Notes: generated by a model not told the origin, from the letters alone. DNA of 12,412 bases from Candidatus Fischerbacteria bacterium RBG_13_37_8 (GCA_001780385.1 MFGW01000115.1:8938-21349), one strand, 5' to 3'; counted from the stretch's first letter, positions 1 to 8,391 are shown. Numbers and translations: made by a program.

Positions 1-710
1 CTGTAGGTATAATTATCTTCTTCTATATTAGTTCCGTAATGGTACGATTGTGCCTGCTGCAAAGCAAAATCATATCCCTTTGCCGCAACATCTCCATTGA
101 ACAGCCTGGTTGAATACCGTGAAGAAATAGTGTATGTAGTCCCGCTAATAACTATTGGCTCAACACCGGATAATTTTTCTATCCAGTCTACCCACTGCGA
201 TTGATTAGTCCTGCTTATTAAATCATTAATAGTCGCATTATAACCACAGTTATACGGTATCAATGACGCTTGTTCCTTTACATAATGCTCCTCATGCAAT
301 AATTTTATTGCATGATACCCCTGGTCAATCCATTGCACCGCCTCATCTTCCTGCATTTGCAATAATACCTCATTTGTACTTCGATGCAATATTCGATCAT
401 TCCATCGTTGCGGGATTTGTTGATCCTCGCTCATTTCAAATAAATAAAATGATCTATCTTTCATTACTTCTTTATATACTATGGTAAATTTCATTCCATT
501 TGCAAAAGCAATCTTCTGCTGCGTATCATTCCATTCAGCAATAAAATATGCGCCACTCCTCCAGATATAAGGAAGATTGCTGTTCAACAAAACAGACTCA
601 TAAGAGCTATCCAGCACTACTAAATCCTTCCAATCATGATCTTTTGAGATTACAAGACACGAACATATGAACATACAAATAATAATAAATAGTATGCTTT
701 TTAGTTTCAT
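1..710 (-). CDS. Secreted M28-type aminopeptidase-like protein, N-terminal part (runs off the left edge)
   Basis: The reading frame is open from the ATG at 710-708 to the window edge, giving 236 visible residues without a stop. The start has an AAAAGGAG SD at 728-721, ten bases upstream. Residues 1-20 form a hydrophobic export signal (MKLKSILFIIICMFICSC); the Cys at its end could be a weak lipobox. The next ~140 residues are not recognised. From about residue 165 the pattern W-x-D-W-I-E-K-L-S-G, then S-S-R-Y-S-T-R, then a G-Y-x-F-A/L-Q-Q stretch resembles the segment just before the catalytic domain of bacterial M28 zinc aminopeptidases. The metal-binding residues would lie beyond the edge, so the peptidase call is by resemblance only. 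A strong promoter lies about 90 bp upstream, and the gene is divergent from the secreted orphan at 992. Likely role, inferred: extracytoplasmic peptide degradation. Confidence 0.65.
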   Translation of the reverse strand, partial: MKLKSILFIIICMFICSCLVISKDHDWKDLVVLDSSYESVLLNSNLPYIWRSGAYFIAEWNDTQQKIAFANGMKFTIVYKEVMKDRSFYLFEMSEDQQIPQRWNDRILHRSTNEVLLQMQEDEAVQWIDQGYHAIKLLHEEHYVKEQASLIPYNCGYNATINDLISRTNQSQWVDWIEKLSGVEPIVISGTTYTISSRYSTRLFNGDVAAKGYDFALQQAQSYHYGTNIEEDNYTY

Positions 711-800
711 AATATATACACTCCTTTTGTCTATTTTTCCTGCCATATCCTGGCATTTATCTTTAATTTATTATTTTCTACTTCACTACAGCTTAATTGC

Positions 801-829
801 ATTTTATATCGAAAAATATGTCATGTCAA
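801..829 (-). promoter_or_regulatory. Sigma-70-type promoter of the M28-like gene
   Basis: On the minus strand, TTGACA (829-824) is followed after exactly 17 bases by TAAAAT (806-801). This predicts a start near 794 and a 5' leader of about 84 nt before the ATG at 710. The match is nearly ideal, so the gene could be strongly expressed unless repressed. The palindrome at 843-860 lies 13 bp upstream of the -35 box. Confidence 0.7.
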
Positions 830-842
830 TCAAAATCAACTC

Positions 843-860
843 GAGGTTAAGATTAACCTC
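843..860. promoter_or_regulatory. Operator-like palindrome between divergent genes
   Basis: GAGGTTAAGATTAACCTC is a perfect inverted repeat with 8-base arms and a 2-base spacer. It lies between the minus-strand promoter at 801-829 and a plus-strand TTGACC (865-870) that could be a -35 box for the rightward gene. The plus-strand -10 is unclear: TATTCT at 886-891 is only 15 bases away. The size and symmetry fit a dimeric regulator site, but no regulator gene is visible in the window. The rest of 711-941 is AT-rich and has no convincing gene. Confidence 0.45.
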
Positions 861-941
861 AACATTGACCTTTCTATTAAACACTTATTCTATTGATTAT
901 TTATTTTTTTTGAATTACAATTTACATGAGGATTAAAATAT

Positions 942-995
942 ATGGCAAAGAGCTATTATAGGAGTTTTTGGCAGTGGAGAACCCTCAATATATGA
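942..995 (+). CDS. Putative 17-codon leader ORF overlapping the next start
   Basis: ATG at 942 has a GAGGA SD at 928-932, nine bases upstream, which is a better signal than any start of the downstream gene. The ORF encodes MAKSYYRSFWQWRTLNI and stops with TGA at 993-995. That TGA overlaps the ATG at 992 as ATGA, a layout typical of translational coupling. The peptide is basic and aromatic-rich with two Trp, and I do not recognise it. It could be a leader peptide or a chance ORF; composition alone cannot decide at this length. Confidence 0.3.
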   Translation: MAKSYYRSFWQWRTLNI

Positions 996-2095
996 AAAAA
1001 GTTTATTATGTAATATGGGTGTTATGTATCTTCTGTACCACAAGCGGATTTTTAGTAGCTGTTGATGATAACCAATCTGATAAAGATGCCAATGCAGCAG
1101 AAATTGAGAGTAAAACCGTAACCCAGGACGAAGAATCAATTCAGCAATCTATTATGTATGATCCTCATTATTGGATTTATCTTGACGATCAATTCGAACG
1201 GTTAGTATTCACCAATTATGTAACAAAAAATTCTTATCTGAGCAACAACATGGGAACATTTGTGATTGAACAATATAAAGGTGGATCTGAGGACTTATTT
1301 CAAGTAAAAAAGGAAGGAACAAAATTAGGATTTTTTAGAATATATAATGACAACACTGGTTATATTCAAGGTATGAAAGTGGGGTCATCCGGACTATTAA
1401 TGAGTTCTGGAGCTATTTACTTAGATGGTACGCAGGGTTTGCAAAATCAGATAGGGGGATCATGGCCTTTACTAATTAAAGATAATAATGGTACCGGTAT
1501 TAATTTTACTACAACTGAAGAAATGATATATAATCCTTACAATGGTTTTATCGAAATTAATCCTATGATTGATAATTTGGATATTGACCAGGTAACTACT
1601 TTATTGGTATTAGAGCCAAAAAATAGTTTTGGATTACCGCCAACGGGTGAGAGTGGAAGCCGATTATGGGGTATGAGGTGTAATTTACCGGCAGGTGAAC
1701 CTGATCCGGATATAACTTTTGGATGCATAAGGCAATCATATGGGTATTACTGGTCATGGTACTCTAACAATACAATTCGCATGAGTGTGAATGCTTTGAA
1801 TGATGATATTTTGCAACTTTATAGTGGAAATATAAGCACTGCTGTTGAAAAGGTACGTTTTGATAAGGATGGAGATATAAGCAATCCTGATCCTGGAAAG
1901 GCTGTCTATATAGAGGACACGGAAGGAATCAAGGTAAAATTTGCACTACAAATAGAGCTGGAAACTGAGCTTGGCATATGCGATAGTCTGGTGCGAGGCA
2001 CCTTAAAAGGAATCGCAGGCAATTATGGTCAGGCAGATGCTTTATATTTTTGTCAAAAGATGGCAGACGGCTCCTTTCAGTGGATCGAAAAATAG
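992..2095 (+). CDS. Secreted protein of unknown function
   Basis: I do not recognise a defined family. The ATG at 992 gives 367 aa beginning with a classical signal peptide (MKKVYYVIWVLCIFCTTSGF). It is preceded by GGAG at 976-979, and its ATG overlaps the stop of the small ORF at 942. Alternatives in the same frame are GTG 974 (AGGAG at 960-964, nine bases away) and TTG 968, adding 6 or 8 residues. After the signal comes an acidic, low-complexity linker, then a Gly/Asn/Tyr-rich, beta-like body. The last ~40 residues (C-D-S-L-V-R-G-T-L-K-G to Y-F-C-Q-K-M-A-D-G-S-F-Q-W) recall a C-terminal Cys-containing motif seen on some bacterial surface or fibre-like proteins; this is from memory and weak. 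Inferred: an exported structural or binding protein. It ends at a strong bidirectional terminator. Confidence 0.75.
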   Translation: MKKVYYVIWVLCIFCTTSGFLVAVDDNQSDKDANAAEIESKTVTQDEESIQQSIMYDPHYWIYLDDQFERLVFTNYVTKNSYLSNNMGTFVIEQYKGGSEDLFQVKKEGTKLGFFRIYNDNTGYIQGMKVGSSGLLMSSGAIYLDGTQGLQNQIGGSWPLLIKDNNGTGINFTTTEEMIYNPYNGFIEINPMIDNLDIDQVTTLLVLEPKNSFGLPPTGESGSRLWGMRCNLPAGEPDPDITFGCIRQSYGYYWSWYSNNTIRMSVNALNDDILQLYSGNISTAVEKVRFDKDGDISNPDPGKAVYIEDTEGIKVKFALQIELETELGICDSLVRGTLKGIAGNYGQADALYFCQKMADGSFQWIEK

Positions 2096-2157
2096 TGAAT
2101 ACCAGGAATTGAATAAAGCATTTATTGCATAATAGAGATACCTACAAAAGAGCATAC

Positions 2158-2203
2158 ATAAAAAAAAGGGGGCTCGATTTCTCGAGCCCCTTATGTTTTT
2201 TAT
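2158..2203. terminator. Bidirectional intrinsic terminator between convergent genes
   Basis: The stem GGGGCTCGA (2169-2177) pairs perfectly with TCGAGCCCC (2182-2190) across a TTTC loop. A T-rich run follows on the plus side (TTATGTTTTTTATG), and a run of A residues before the stem gives a U-tract on the minus strand. It lies 72 bp after the stop at 2095 and 26 bp after the minus-strand stop at 2216, so it should end both convergent transcripts. Confidence 0.9.
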
Positions 2204-2215
2204 GTTATGGTTAAC

Positions 2216-5200
2216 CTAATTGCATGCTGTTAAGCTTTGTGCAAAGCAAGGAGTAGCTGCCTGTGGTACTTGTGTACCAGCAGAATCTGTTCCATAAGAG
2301 CCTTCACTGGCTGTATTACGTGGGACAACAAGGTAGTAATAGCTGCTTGCCGGATTAGTATCTGTATAGGTAAGGCCTGATACAGAGCAACTTAGCGATG
2401 CATGGTTGTAAGCTGTCCATGGAAGAGCGCCACGATAGACACCATAACCGGTAACGGTGCATGTGCCGCCTGGTGCAGTCCAGTTCAAGACAACATTAGT
2501 ACCTGATTTCGTTGCCGTAAGGGTATTGAGTACCCTTCCTGGAGGAGTAGGACCAGTTGTACAGGCTGACCCGTAGAAAATTCGTACATCATCTATCCAC
2601 CAGCCGCCGCTTGTAACAGAAGCGTCAGTACCATAGGTAAATCTCACCGTAAAATTACCGCCTATATAAGTTGTCAAGTCTGATTGATAGAGGGTCCATG
2701 TAGCATTGGTACCAGTAAAGGTAGGTTGTCCTGCAGCACCAAGACATGCCGGAGCGCCGCTGCCTTGTACTCCAGGGTAGTTAGGTGTCAGATTGAGTTT
2801 TGTAAACGTAGTACCGTTGTTCGAGCCATAGACAATACCATCATCCCATCCGGTTTCAATCTGGTGTCGAGTCCAGAATTCCAATTTGGGATTAGCAATC
2901 GCTGGTGGAATAGCAACCAAACTGGTCTTTGTAATGGTATTGCATGCCTGGCTATTCAAGTTATTTGACCATGCTGAATGAGTAGGTGAATGAGCTTGCG
3001 CAGTGTTGTTCCATACCCAGTTAGCTGAAACCGTCCAATTGTTAGAACCTTCAAAATCATCCACCCAAATAACAGTATCAGGACCACTCGGTGTGGCATT
3101 TACTTTTACCGTATTTGCATCAACATCACCGCCATTGCAAGGACCTGCTCCACCAGTTCGTGAATCTTCTGCTCTCACTACGTAATAATAAGTGGTAGCA
3201 TAAGTGATATTGTTATCCTGGAAGGAAGTACCAATTACACAATTTTGCAGGAGATTTGCTGGACCCGGTACAAAGAGAGGATCGGTGCTTCGGTAGACAT
3301 TATATTTCAAAGTTGGATACGAGGGACAACTTGAAGTACCTGCATTCCATGTAACTGTAATGCGGCAGTTGGACTGCTGATCATTCGTTGCACTTGTAGC
3401 TCCCGCAAAACAAGGAGCAAGAGCACAATCTCCTGTTGGCACGACAGAAACCCAATTTGCCTTTGATGATTCACATTGCGATGATACAGTCGAAACTGAA
3501 TAAGCGTAAGTTACGCCTCCTGAAACGGGGCTGTCTACATATGATGTTGTTGAAATATTTGTGGCTATTTGAGTTTCCTGTAATACTCCACAATTAGTTA
3601 CTCTCCTGTAAACATTATACCCTAAAGCACCAGGCACCGAATTCCAGCTTACCGTAACCTGGTTTGGCGCTGTCGCTGTCGCTGTTAAATTTGAAGGTCC
3701 TGGATATGGTGGTGTTACTGTTGCACAATTGCTTGTTGGTCCTAAGCAGGAAGCATTGCTGCCCATTGGTTGTACCATGTAGTTGCTTTCTTTGCAATCC
3801 AAACCTACATCGGTGTAAGTAAGTTGTGTGCTTGGTACCTGCGCGATCTTTATTTTCGCATGGTCGCATCCCATGATACCGACTGATTTAAATATCCAGT
3901 ATGTTGATGTATTCGGTACAGCCGTCCAGTTCAGCACTGCTCCATTTGCTTGAGCTGTAACTGACAAAACAGGAGCTTGTGTTGGTCCACTGCTGCATCC
4001 GCTGTTCTGTGGGGTTGGCGTTGCGCAAGCTATCGCATGCCTGTTATGCGAATTATAAATCGCGGTCATGTGCGGTGTTCCATTGTTTAAATTTCCATCA
4101 TCATCATCCGCAGTGATGAACTGCTGGTAAGCAGAGGTTGCAGCACATCCGTCCGAATTCGGACATGAACATGCATACCAATTTGTTACCAATCCACTGC
4201 CGATATAAAGAACTCGTTCTGCCACCTGAAATGCTGTTTGTCTATCTAAATTAAATGGCGCTACCTGTAAATCGCGTGCTGCTAAATCCCAGATTGCTTC
4301 CGCGCCGGGCGCATTCTCGCAATGCACTTCTTTTCCGCATGGGCCACCGCCACCACCACAATTAGTACATACAAAATTAGCCGCGGTAGAGGGAACACCT
4401 GTCGCATGCTTCGCATAATCCGAATCGCGTATACCGGTGCATCCTAAACAACAATTCCCATATCCATTGCAATTATACCCGTATGAAGTACCGGGATTAC
4501 TCGGGCAACTTGTCCATTGTCCACAGCTACGGTCTAATGTCCACCAAAATCCTCTGCCGATACATGAATTGTGTAACCGGATTGAACATACCGCATCTGC
4601 TATTACTTCGACCGGACTGCTCATCGTACCATTTGCATCATAATCATCCAATCCATGACCCCATTCATGATCAAACACTGCTGCGATCTCTCCCGTATTC
4701 CGGCATCCTCCCCCGGAACGGAAGAAATTCATGCTGTTACCTCCATAATTCGCATTGCAGGTGCTCTGGACATTCACATTTGCCGTAATACAGGCAACTC
4801 CACTGCAGTCCAACCAACCATAATTAATCCAGGCACGTGCATTCCGGTTGATATTGGTCAACTCTGCCGAGGCTGAACGCGCGGAAAATGTGTCACCGGT
4901 TGAATGACCCGCCGGTACCGTGCAGTCATGCTCGCCATTCGTCCCACCTAAATCTAAATCTCCCGTCGCAGAACTCTCACTTGCTGCACCGCAATCCGTT
5001 CCTATAGTAATATAACGCGTATCAAGTGTCGTAACTACAGTCCCCGATGTCCAGTCGTATCGTCCATTGATATCTGTGTAATTATTCGGAGCTGCAAATC
5101 CGGTATTTACAAATGGCATCCCATATTGAACTGCACAACCATCGGGACAACATCCATCACAACTGAGCGGATATATCATTCCCACTATCTTTCTTAATGC

Positions 5201-6091
5201 CCATTGCGTCGTATCCTGAAATGCTACTATCCTTCCATCATGCGCATCTACTAATACTTCCCATATATTCAAATATCCTTCTCTCTTAAATGTGTACGCC
5301 CACACCAACCGGTAATTGTATCCTTCTCCTACTGCACCTGCCCAATATACAGGCGCCACTGGCAGCAATTCTAAATGTGCTTTCTCAACAAAACTGTCAC
5401 TCGGTGACATTCCTCCAATAAAATTAAATCCTCTATACAATGCATCTTCTTCTGTCAATGAAGGATGAAAATCCACATCAATATCACCCCATTTGTCTAA
5501 TCCCCATAATACAATATTACCATGATTAATCGCTAATGCTATTGCTGCATCACGCACCGGCATCCCATTTACCTCACGTTTTATAAATACGTGCCAGATA
5601 TTTCTTCCGTCCGTATTCGTTACCCGTACTTCTCCTAGTTCATTAAAACTTATTCCTAACACTCGCGCGTTTGATCGTAGAAAATCAAGCACTAATTGAC
5701 GTACTTCTTTCTCACCTACTGCCTCTACTTTGTACCCTAATTTCATCGAAAGCCCTTCCAACGTAACAACATTCCCATCTCCCGTTCCTGGTATAATTGG
5801 ATTCACCGTTACTAACGTAGTTGGTCTTCCCGAACGCGGATCAATATAAACTTGACTTCCTGCATTTTTTGCCAAAAATTCCTGCCACACATCTCGATTC
5901 GCTAATTGAGATAACACTTCATTCAATGATATATTGGTTTGACTGATATACATTTCGTCTGCTCTAAATTCTAACTTTTCCATATCACTTTTTTCGGCTC
6001 TCTCTTTAAAAGCATAGGTAACGTTCACTACTACAATTATTAGCATCAACATTAACAACATGCTAACACACTTTGAAAACAAATCTTTCAT
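2216..6091 (-). CDS. Secreted gluzincin metalloprotease (M4/M36-like) with FN3 domains
   Basis: This 1291-aa preproprotein would be exported and hydrolyse proteins with one zinc ion. The ATG at 6091 follows GGAGG (6100-6096). Residues 1-27 are a signal peptide ending TYA. Residues ~30-330 look like an FTP/PepSY-type inhibitory propeptide (S-G-R-P-T-T-L; W-E-V-L-V-D-A-H-D-G-R-I). The catalytic domain (about 340-690) has HEWGH at 475-479 and E-V-I-A-D at 495-499, the HExxH plus ExxxD signature of gluzincins, then a Cys-rich region and a GTPH motif. FN3-like modules lie near 704-790, 795-885, 890-1000 and 1183-1280. Between the last two (about 1005-1180) is a W-V-D-D-F-E beta-sandwich like that C-terminal to immune-inhibitor-A proteases. 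No sorting signal is obvious at the C-terminus. Many Cys suggest disulfides outside the cytoplasm. Family assignment (M36-like versus M4-like) is uncertain; metalloprotease is firm. Confidence 0.9.
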   Translation of the reverse strand: MKDLFSKCVSMLLMLMLIIVVVNVTYAFKERAEKSDMEKLEFRADEMYISQTNISLNEVLSQLANRDVWQEFLAKNAGSQVYIDPRSGRPTTLVTVNPIIPGTGDGNVVTLEGLSMKLGYKVEAVGEKEVRQLVLDFLRSNARVLGISFNELGEVRVTNTDGRNIWHVFIKREVNGMPVRDAAIALAINHGNIVLWGLDKWGDIDVDFHPSLTEEDALYRGFNFIGGMSPSDSFVEKAHLELLPVAPVYWAGAVGEGYNYRLVWAYTFKREGYLNIWEVLVDAHDGRIVAFQDTTQWALRKIVGMIYPLSCDGCCPDGCAVQYGMPFVNTGFAAPNNYTDINGRYDWTSGTVVTTLDTRYITIGTDCGAASESSATGDLDLGGTNGEHDCTVPAGHSTGDTFSARSASAELTNINRNARAWINYGWLDCSGVACITANVNVQSTCNANYGGNSMNFFRSGGGCRNTGEIAAVFDHEWGHGLDDYDANGTMSSPVEVIADAVCSIRLHNSCIGRGFWWTLDRSCGQWTSCPSNPGTSYGYNCNGYGNCCLGCTGIRDSDYAKHATGVPSTAANFVCTNCGGGGGPCGKEVHCENAPGAEAIWDLAARDLQVAPFNLDRQTAFQVAERVLYIGSGLVTNWYACSCPNSDGCAATSAYQQFITADDDDGNLNNGTPHMTAIYNSHNRHAIACATPTPQNSGCSSGPTQAPVLSVTAQANGAVLNWTAVPNTSTYWIFKSVGIMGCDHAKIKIAQVPSTQLTYTDVGLDCKESNYMVQPMGSNASCLGPTSNCATVTPPYPGPSNLTATATAPNQVTVSWNSVPGALGYNVYRRVTNCGVLQETQIATNISTTSYVDSPVSGGVTYAYSVSTVSSQCESSKANWVSVVPTGDCALAPCFAGATSATNDQQSNCRITVTWNAGTSSCPSYPTLKYNVYRSTDPLFVPGPANLLQNCVIGTSFQDNNITYATTYYYVVRAEDSRTGGAGPCNGGDVDANTVKVNATPSGPDTVIWVDDFEGSNNWTVSANWVWNNTAQAHSPTHSAWSNNLNSQACNTITKTSLVAIPPAIANPKLEFWTRHQIETGWDDGIVYGSNNGTTFTKLNLTPNYPGVQGSGAPACLGAAGQPTFTGTNATWTLYQSDLTTYIGGNFTVRFTYGTDASVTSGGWWIDDVRIFYGSACTTGPTPPGRVLNTLTATKSGTNVVLNWTAPGGTCTVTGYGVYRGALPWTAYNHASLSCSVSGLTYTDTNPASSYYYLVVPRNTASEGSYGTDSAGTQVPQAATPCFAQSLTACN

Positions 6092-6432
6092 AATACCTCC
6101 TTTTTAAATTAGTTTAGCAAAAACACTAGGATAAACCAGTGCTTCGCAATTGCTTCCATTACATATTTCCAATATTCGGATAGCTTTACGACCGGAAAAA
6201 TTTAAACAAAAAAAACCCCTACCCCTCTTTGTCCTTTCGGAACACTTTACTTTCACATCGCTACTCATAAATTGTGGTTACCTTCATTTTATCCCTTCGA
6301 AGGGCTAAATTGAGTGTAAAACCACGATTCGAAACGCTTACAGTTTTAGCTTATCACAGCTTTTTATCAATGTAAATAGGTTTTTAGGGGGTGCTTAAAA
6401 ATATTTTTCAATAGCTAAAATCAATGACAGCT
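6092..6432 (-). other. 341-bp gap upstream of the metalloprotease, with RNA-structure potential
   Basis: No gene is seen. It is the 5' side of the protease and the 3' side of hslU. A weak minus-strand promoter is possible: TTGATA (6370-6365), 16 bases, TAAAAC (6348-6343). Downstream of it, GTGGTT (6274-6279) can pair with AACCAC (6320-6325) around the 12-bp palindrome CCCTTCGAAGGG (6293-6304). Closer to the gene, CACTGG and CC(T)AGTG (within 6125-6142) form a small hairpin followed by six U (6124-6119), attenuator-like but weak. A GGGGTAGGGG run followed by eight T (minus strand, 6208-6226) has no adjacent partner. I match none of this to a riboswitch class I know, and I see no clear hslU terminator. 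Confidence 0.35.
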
Positions 6433-7821
6433 TTACAAAATATACCTGCTGAGATCTTCGTCCTTAATAATATCTGCAAGCATCTTTTTTACATATTCTT
6501 TAGTAATTACTATCGTTTGATTTTGTATCTCAGGTGCGTTAAATGATACTTCATCAAGCAATTTTTCTAATACGGTATGAAGTCTTCGTGCACCAATATT
6601 CTCCGTTTTATCATTTACATACGATGCAGAATAGGCAATCTCCTTTATTGCATCGTCATCAAATTGCAGGAATACATATTCTGTTTCGAGGAGCGCTTTA
6701 TATTGTTTGATTAATGCATTTTGGGGTTCTTTCAAAATACGGATAAAATCTTCTGCAGTCAGTGAATCTAATTCCACACGTATCGGAAATCTTCCCTGCA
6801 TTTCAGGAATTAAATCTGAAGGTTTCGATACATGAAATGCCCCGGCAGCTATAAATAATATATGGTCAGTTTTTGCCATTCCATAACGGGTATTTACCGT
6901 TGTACCTTCAATAATAGGAAGTAAATCTCTCTGTACCCCTTCCCTGCTTACATCTGGTCCATGACCGGTTTCCCTGCTTGCCACCTTATCTAATTCATCA
7001 ATAAAAATAATACCTGATTGCTCCACCCTTTGAATTGCTTCACGAGCTATTTGCTCCATATCAAGTAATTTTTCCTGTTCCTGGAGCGCTAAATATTCCA
7101 ATGCCTCCTGTACCTTCAATTTCCTCTTTTTAGTTTTTCCACCCATCAATCCTGGCAGCATTTCTTTAATGCTGACATCGATATCTTCTATCCCCGTATT
7201 ACTGAATATTGAAAAAGATGAGAAGTTTTTTTCCTGTATTTCAATCTCAACAATCCGGTTATCCAGTTTTCCCTCTTTGAATTGCTGTCTAAGTTTTTCC
7301 CTTGATTCATTATAGCTGTCCTGCATGGTGACACGTTCTTCAGGGATAACATTATGGGGAGGTTTATAGGGCAACAGAATATCCAGCAATTTTTCTTCCG
7401 CATGTTTAAGCGCCCTGTCTTTTACATTAGCTACCTGTTCTACCTTTACCATTGAAACAGATATATCAACAAGGTCTCTTATCATGGATTCTACATCCCT
7501 GCCTACATAACCTACTTCGGTATATTTGGATGCTTCCACTTTTAAGAACGGCGACTTTACAAGTCGCGCCAGTCTCCTCGCAATCTCAGTTTTTCCTACT
7601 CCCGTCGGTCCCATCATAATAATATTCTTAGGCGCAATTTCTTCCGCTATCTCAGGCGGCAAAAATTGCCTGCGCATACGATTGCGTAATGCAACCGCTA
7701 CAGCACGTTTCGCCTGTATCTGGCCAATTATGTACTTGTCAAGTTCCTTGACTATCTTCGCAGGCGTTAATTCCGGGTCTAAAACCGGCTCCTTTAATGA
7801 TACTAATGCTTTTATTTTCAT
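6433..7821 (-). CDS. hslU: ATP-dependent protease HslUV, ATPase subunit HslU
   Basis: HslU is the AAA+ unfoldase that feeds substrates into the HslV peptidase in the cytoplasm. The 462-aa protein has the LDKYIIGQ N-terminal motif, Walker A GPTGVGKT at 71-78, the substrate-gripping GYVG pore loop at 104-107, a variable I-domain in the middle, Walker B IIFIDELD near 271-278 and the GARRLHTVLE sensor-2 helix. It ends in E-D-L-S-R-Y-I-L, the tail that docks into HslV, so the gene is intact. Compared with the enterobacterial protein, about 16 extra residues (MKIKALVSLKEPVLDP) precede the conserved start; no internal ATG is closer. The ATG overlaps the hslV stop (ATGA, 7818-7821) and has only a weak SD, so translation is probably coupled to hslV. 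Confidence 0.98.
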   Translation of the reverse strand: MKIKALVSLKEPVLDPELTPAKIVKELDKYIIGQIQAKRAVAVALRNRMRRQFLPPEIAEEIAPKNIIMMGPTGVGKTEIARRLARLVKSPFLKVEASKYTEVGYVGRDVESMIRDLVDISVSMVKVEQVANVKDRALKHAEEKLLDILLPYKPPHNVIPEERVTMQDSYNESREKLRQQFKEGKLDNRIVEIEIQEKNFSSFSIFSNTGIEDIDVSIKEMLPGLMGGKTKKRKLKVQEALEYLALQEQEKLLDMEQIAREAIQRVEQSGIIFIDELDKVASRETGHGPDVSREGVQRDLLPIIEGTTVNTRYGMAKTDHILFIAAGAFHVSKPSDLIPEMQGRFPIRVELDSLTAEDFIRILKEPQNALIKQYKALLETEYVFLQFDDDAIKEIAYSASYVNDKTENIGARRLHTVLEKLLDEVSFNAPEIQNQTIVITKEYVKKMLADIIKDEDLSRYIL

Positions 7822-8345
7822 AATGTTTCAACCGTAACGTTTTCATTGGTAAATATACATATAGTCGACGCTATTTTCAATGCTTCAAGAGCAATTTCTT
7901 CAGCATTCAGATTAGTGTGCCTTATCAATGCTTTTGCTGCTGCCAATGCGTACGGGCCCCCTGAACCAATGGCAAGTATCCCCTCGTCAGGTTCTATCAG
8001 ATCACCATTTCCCGATATAAGATAACTATGATCCTTATCTGTCACTATAAGCAATGCTTCAAGTCTGCGCAATATCCTGTCAGTTCTCCAATCCTTCGCT
8101 AATTCTACCGATGCTCTTTGTATGTTGCCCCTGTATTCCTGGAGCTTGTTTTCAAATTTGGTATAAAGTGTAATCGCATCTGCTGCTGATCCTGCAAAAC
8201 CTGCCAATATGTTATCGTTGTATAATTTCCGTATTTTCTTGGCTCCTTGTTTAATTTTCGTCTCTCCTATAGTAATCTGACCATCTCCCGCCATTGCCAC
8301 TTCATTATTATGCCGTACCGATATTATTGTTGTTGATCGTATCAT
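7818..8345 (-). CDS. hslV: ATP-dependent protease HslUV, peptidase subunit HslV
   Basis: HslV is the proteasome-beta-like threonine peptidase of the two-tiered HslUV complex. The 175-aa product is a normal length. The catalytic Thr is expected to be T5 in MIRS-TTIISV, so a four-residue propeptide must be removed; many bacteria have only Met before this Thr. With T5 as Thr1, D21 (in GDGQ) and K37 (in AKKIRK) fall at the conserved Asp17 and Lys33 positions, and AIGSGGPYA supplies the Ser/Gly loop, so the active site is complete. The ATG at 8345 has only a weak SD-like GGTAG upstream. hslU follows with a 4-bp overlap. A perfect -10 lies about 40 bp upstream. Confidence 0.98.
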   Translation of the reverse strand: MIRSTTIISVRHNNEVAMAGDGQITIGETKIKQGAKKIRKLYNDNILAGFAGSAADAITLYTKFENKLQEYRGNIQRASVELAKDWRTDRILRRLEALLIVTDKDHSYLISGNGDLIEPDEGILAIGSGGPYALAAAKALIRHTNLNAEEIALEALKIASTICIFTNENVTVETL

Positions 8346-8385
8346 AATTATTCTACCAATTATAAATAAATGCTATTCCTGCTAC

Positions 8386-8391
8386 ATTATA
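8386..8391 (-). promoter_or_regulatory. Probable -10 box of the hslV-hslU operon
   Basis: On the minus strand TATAAT (8391-8386) is a perfect -10 hexamer, predicting a start near 8379 and a leader of about 34 nt before the hslV ATG. The -35 is poor (TGCAAA at 17-base spacing), and I see no heat-shock sigma-32-type -35/-10 pair, although HslUV is often heat-inducible. Confidence 0.4.

Noticed and set aside
263..487. Plus-strand ORF of 74 codons
   Set aside because: It lies wholly inside the well-supported minus-strand M28-like frame, has no SD, and its product is compositionally odd.
667..936. Plus-strand ORF of 89 codons
   Set aside because: It overlaps the start and promoter of the minus-strand gene. 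The hydrophobic, Ile/Leu/Tyr-rich product is what AT-rich non-coding DNA gives, and no SD is seen.
2684..3185. Plus-strand ORFs inside the metalloprotease gene
   Set aside because: They are antisense to a coherent 1291-codon gene with recognisable domains.
6092..6432. Known riboswitch (c-di-GMP type) upstream of the protease
   Set aside because: The conserved core sequences of the GEMM class are not found; only generic stems are seen.
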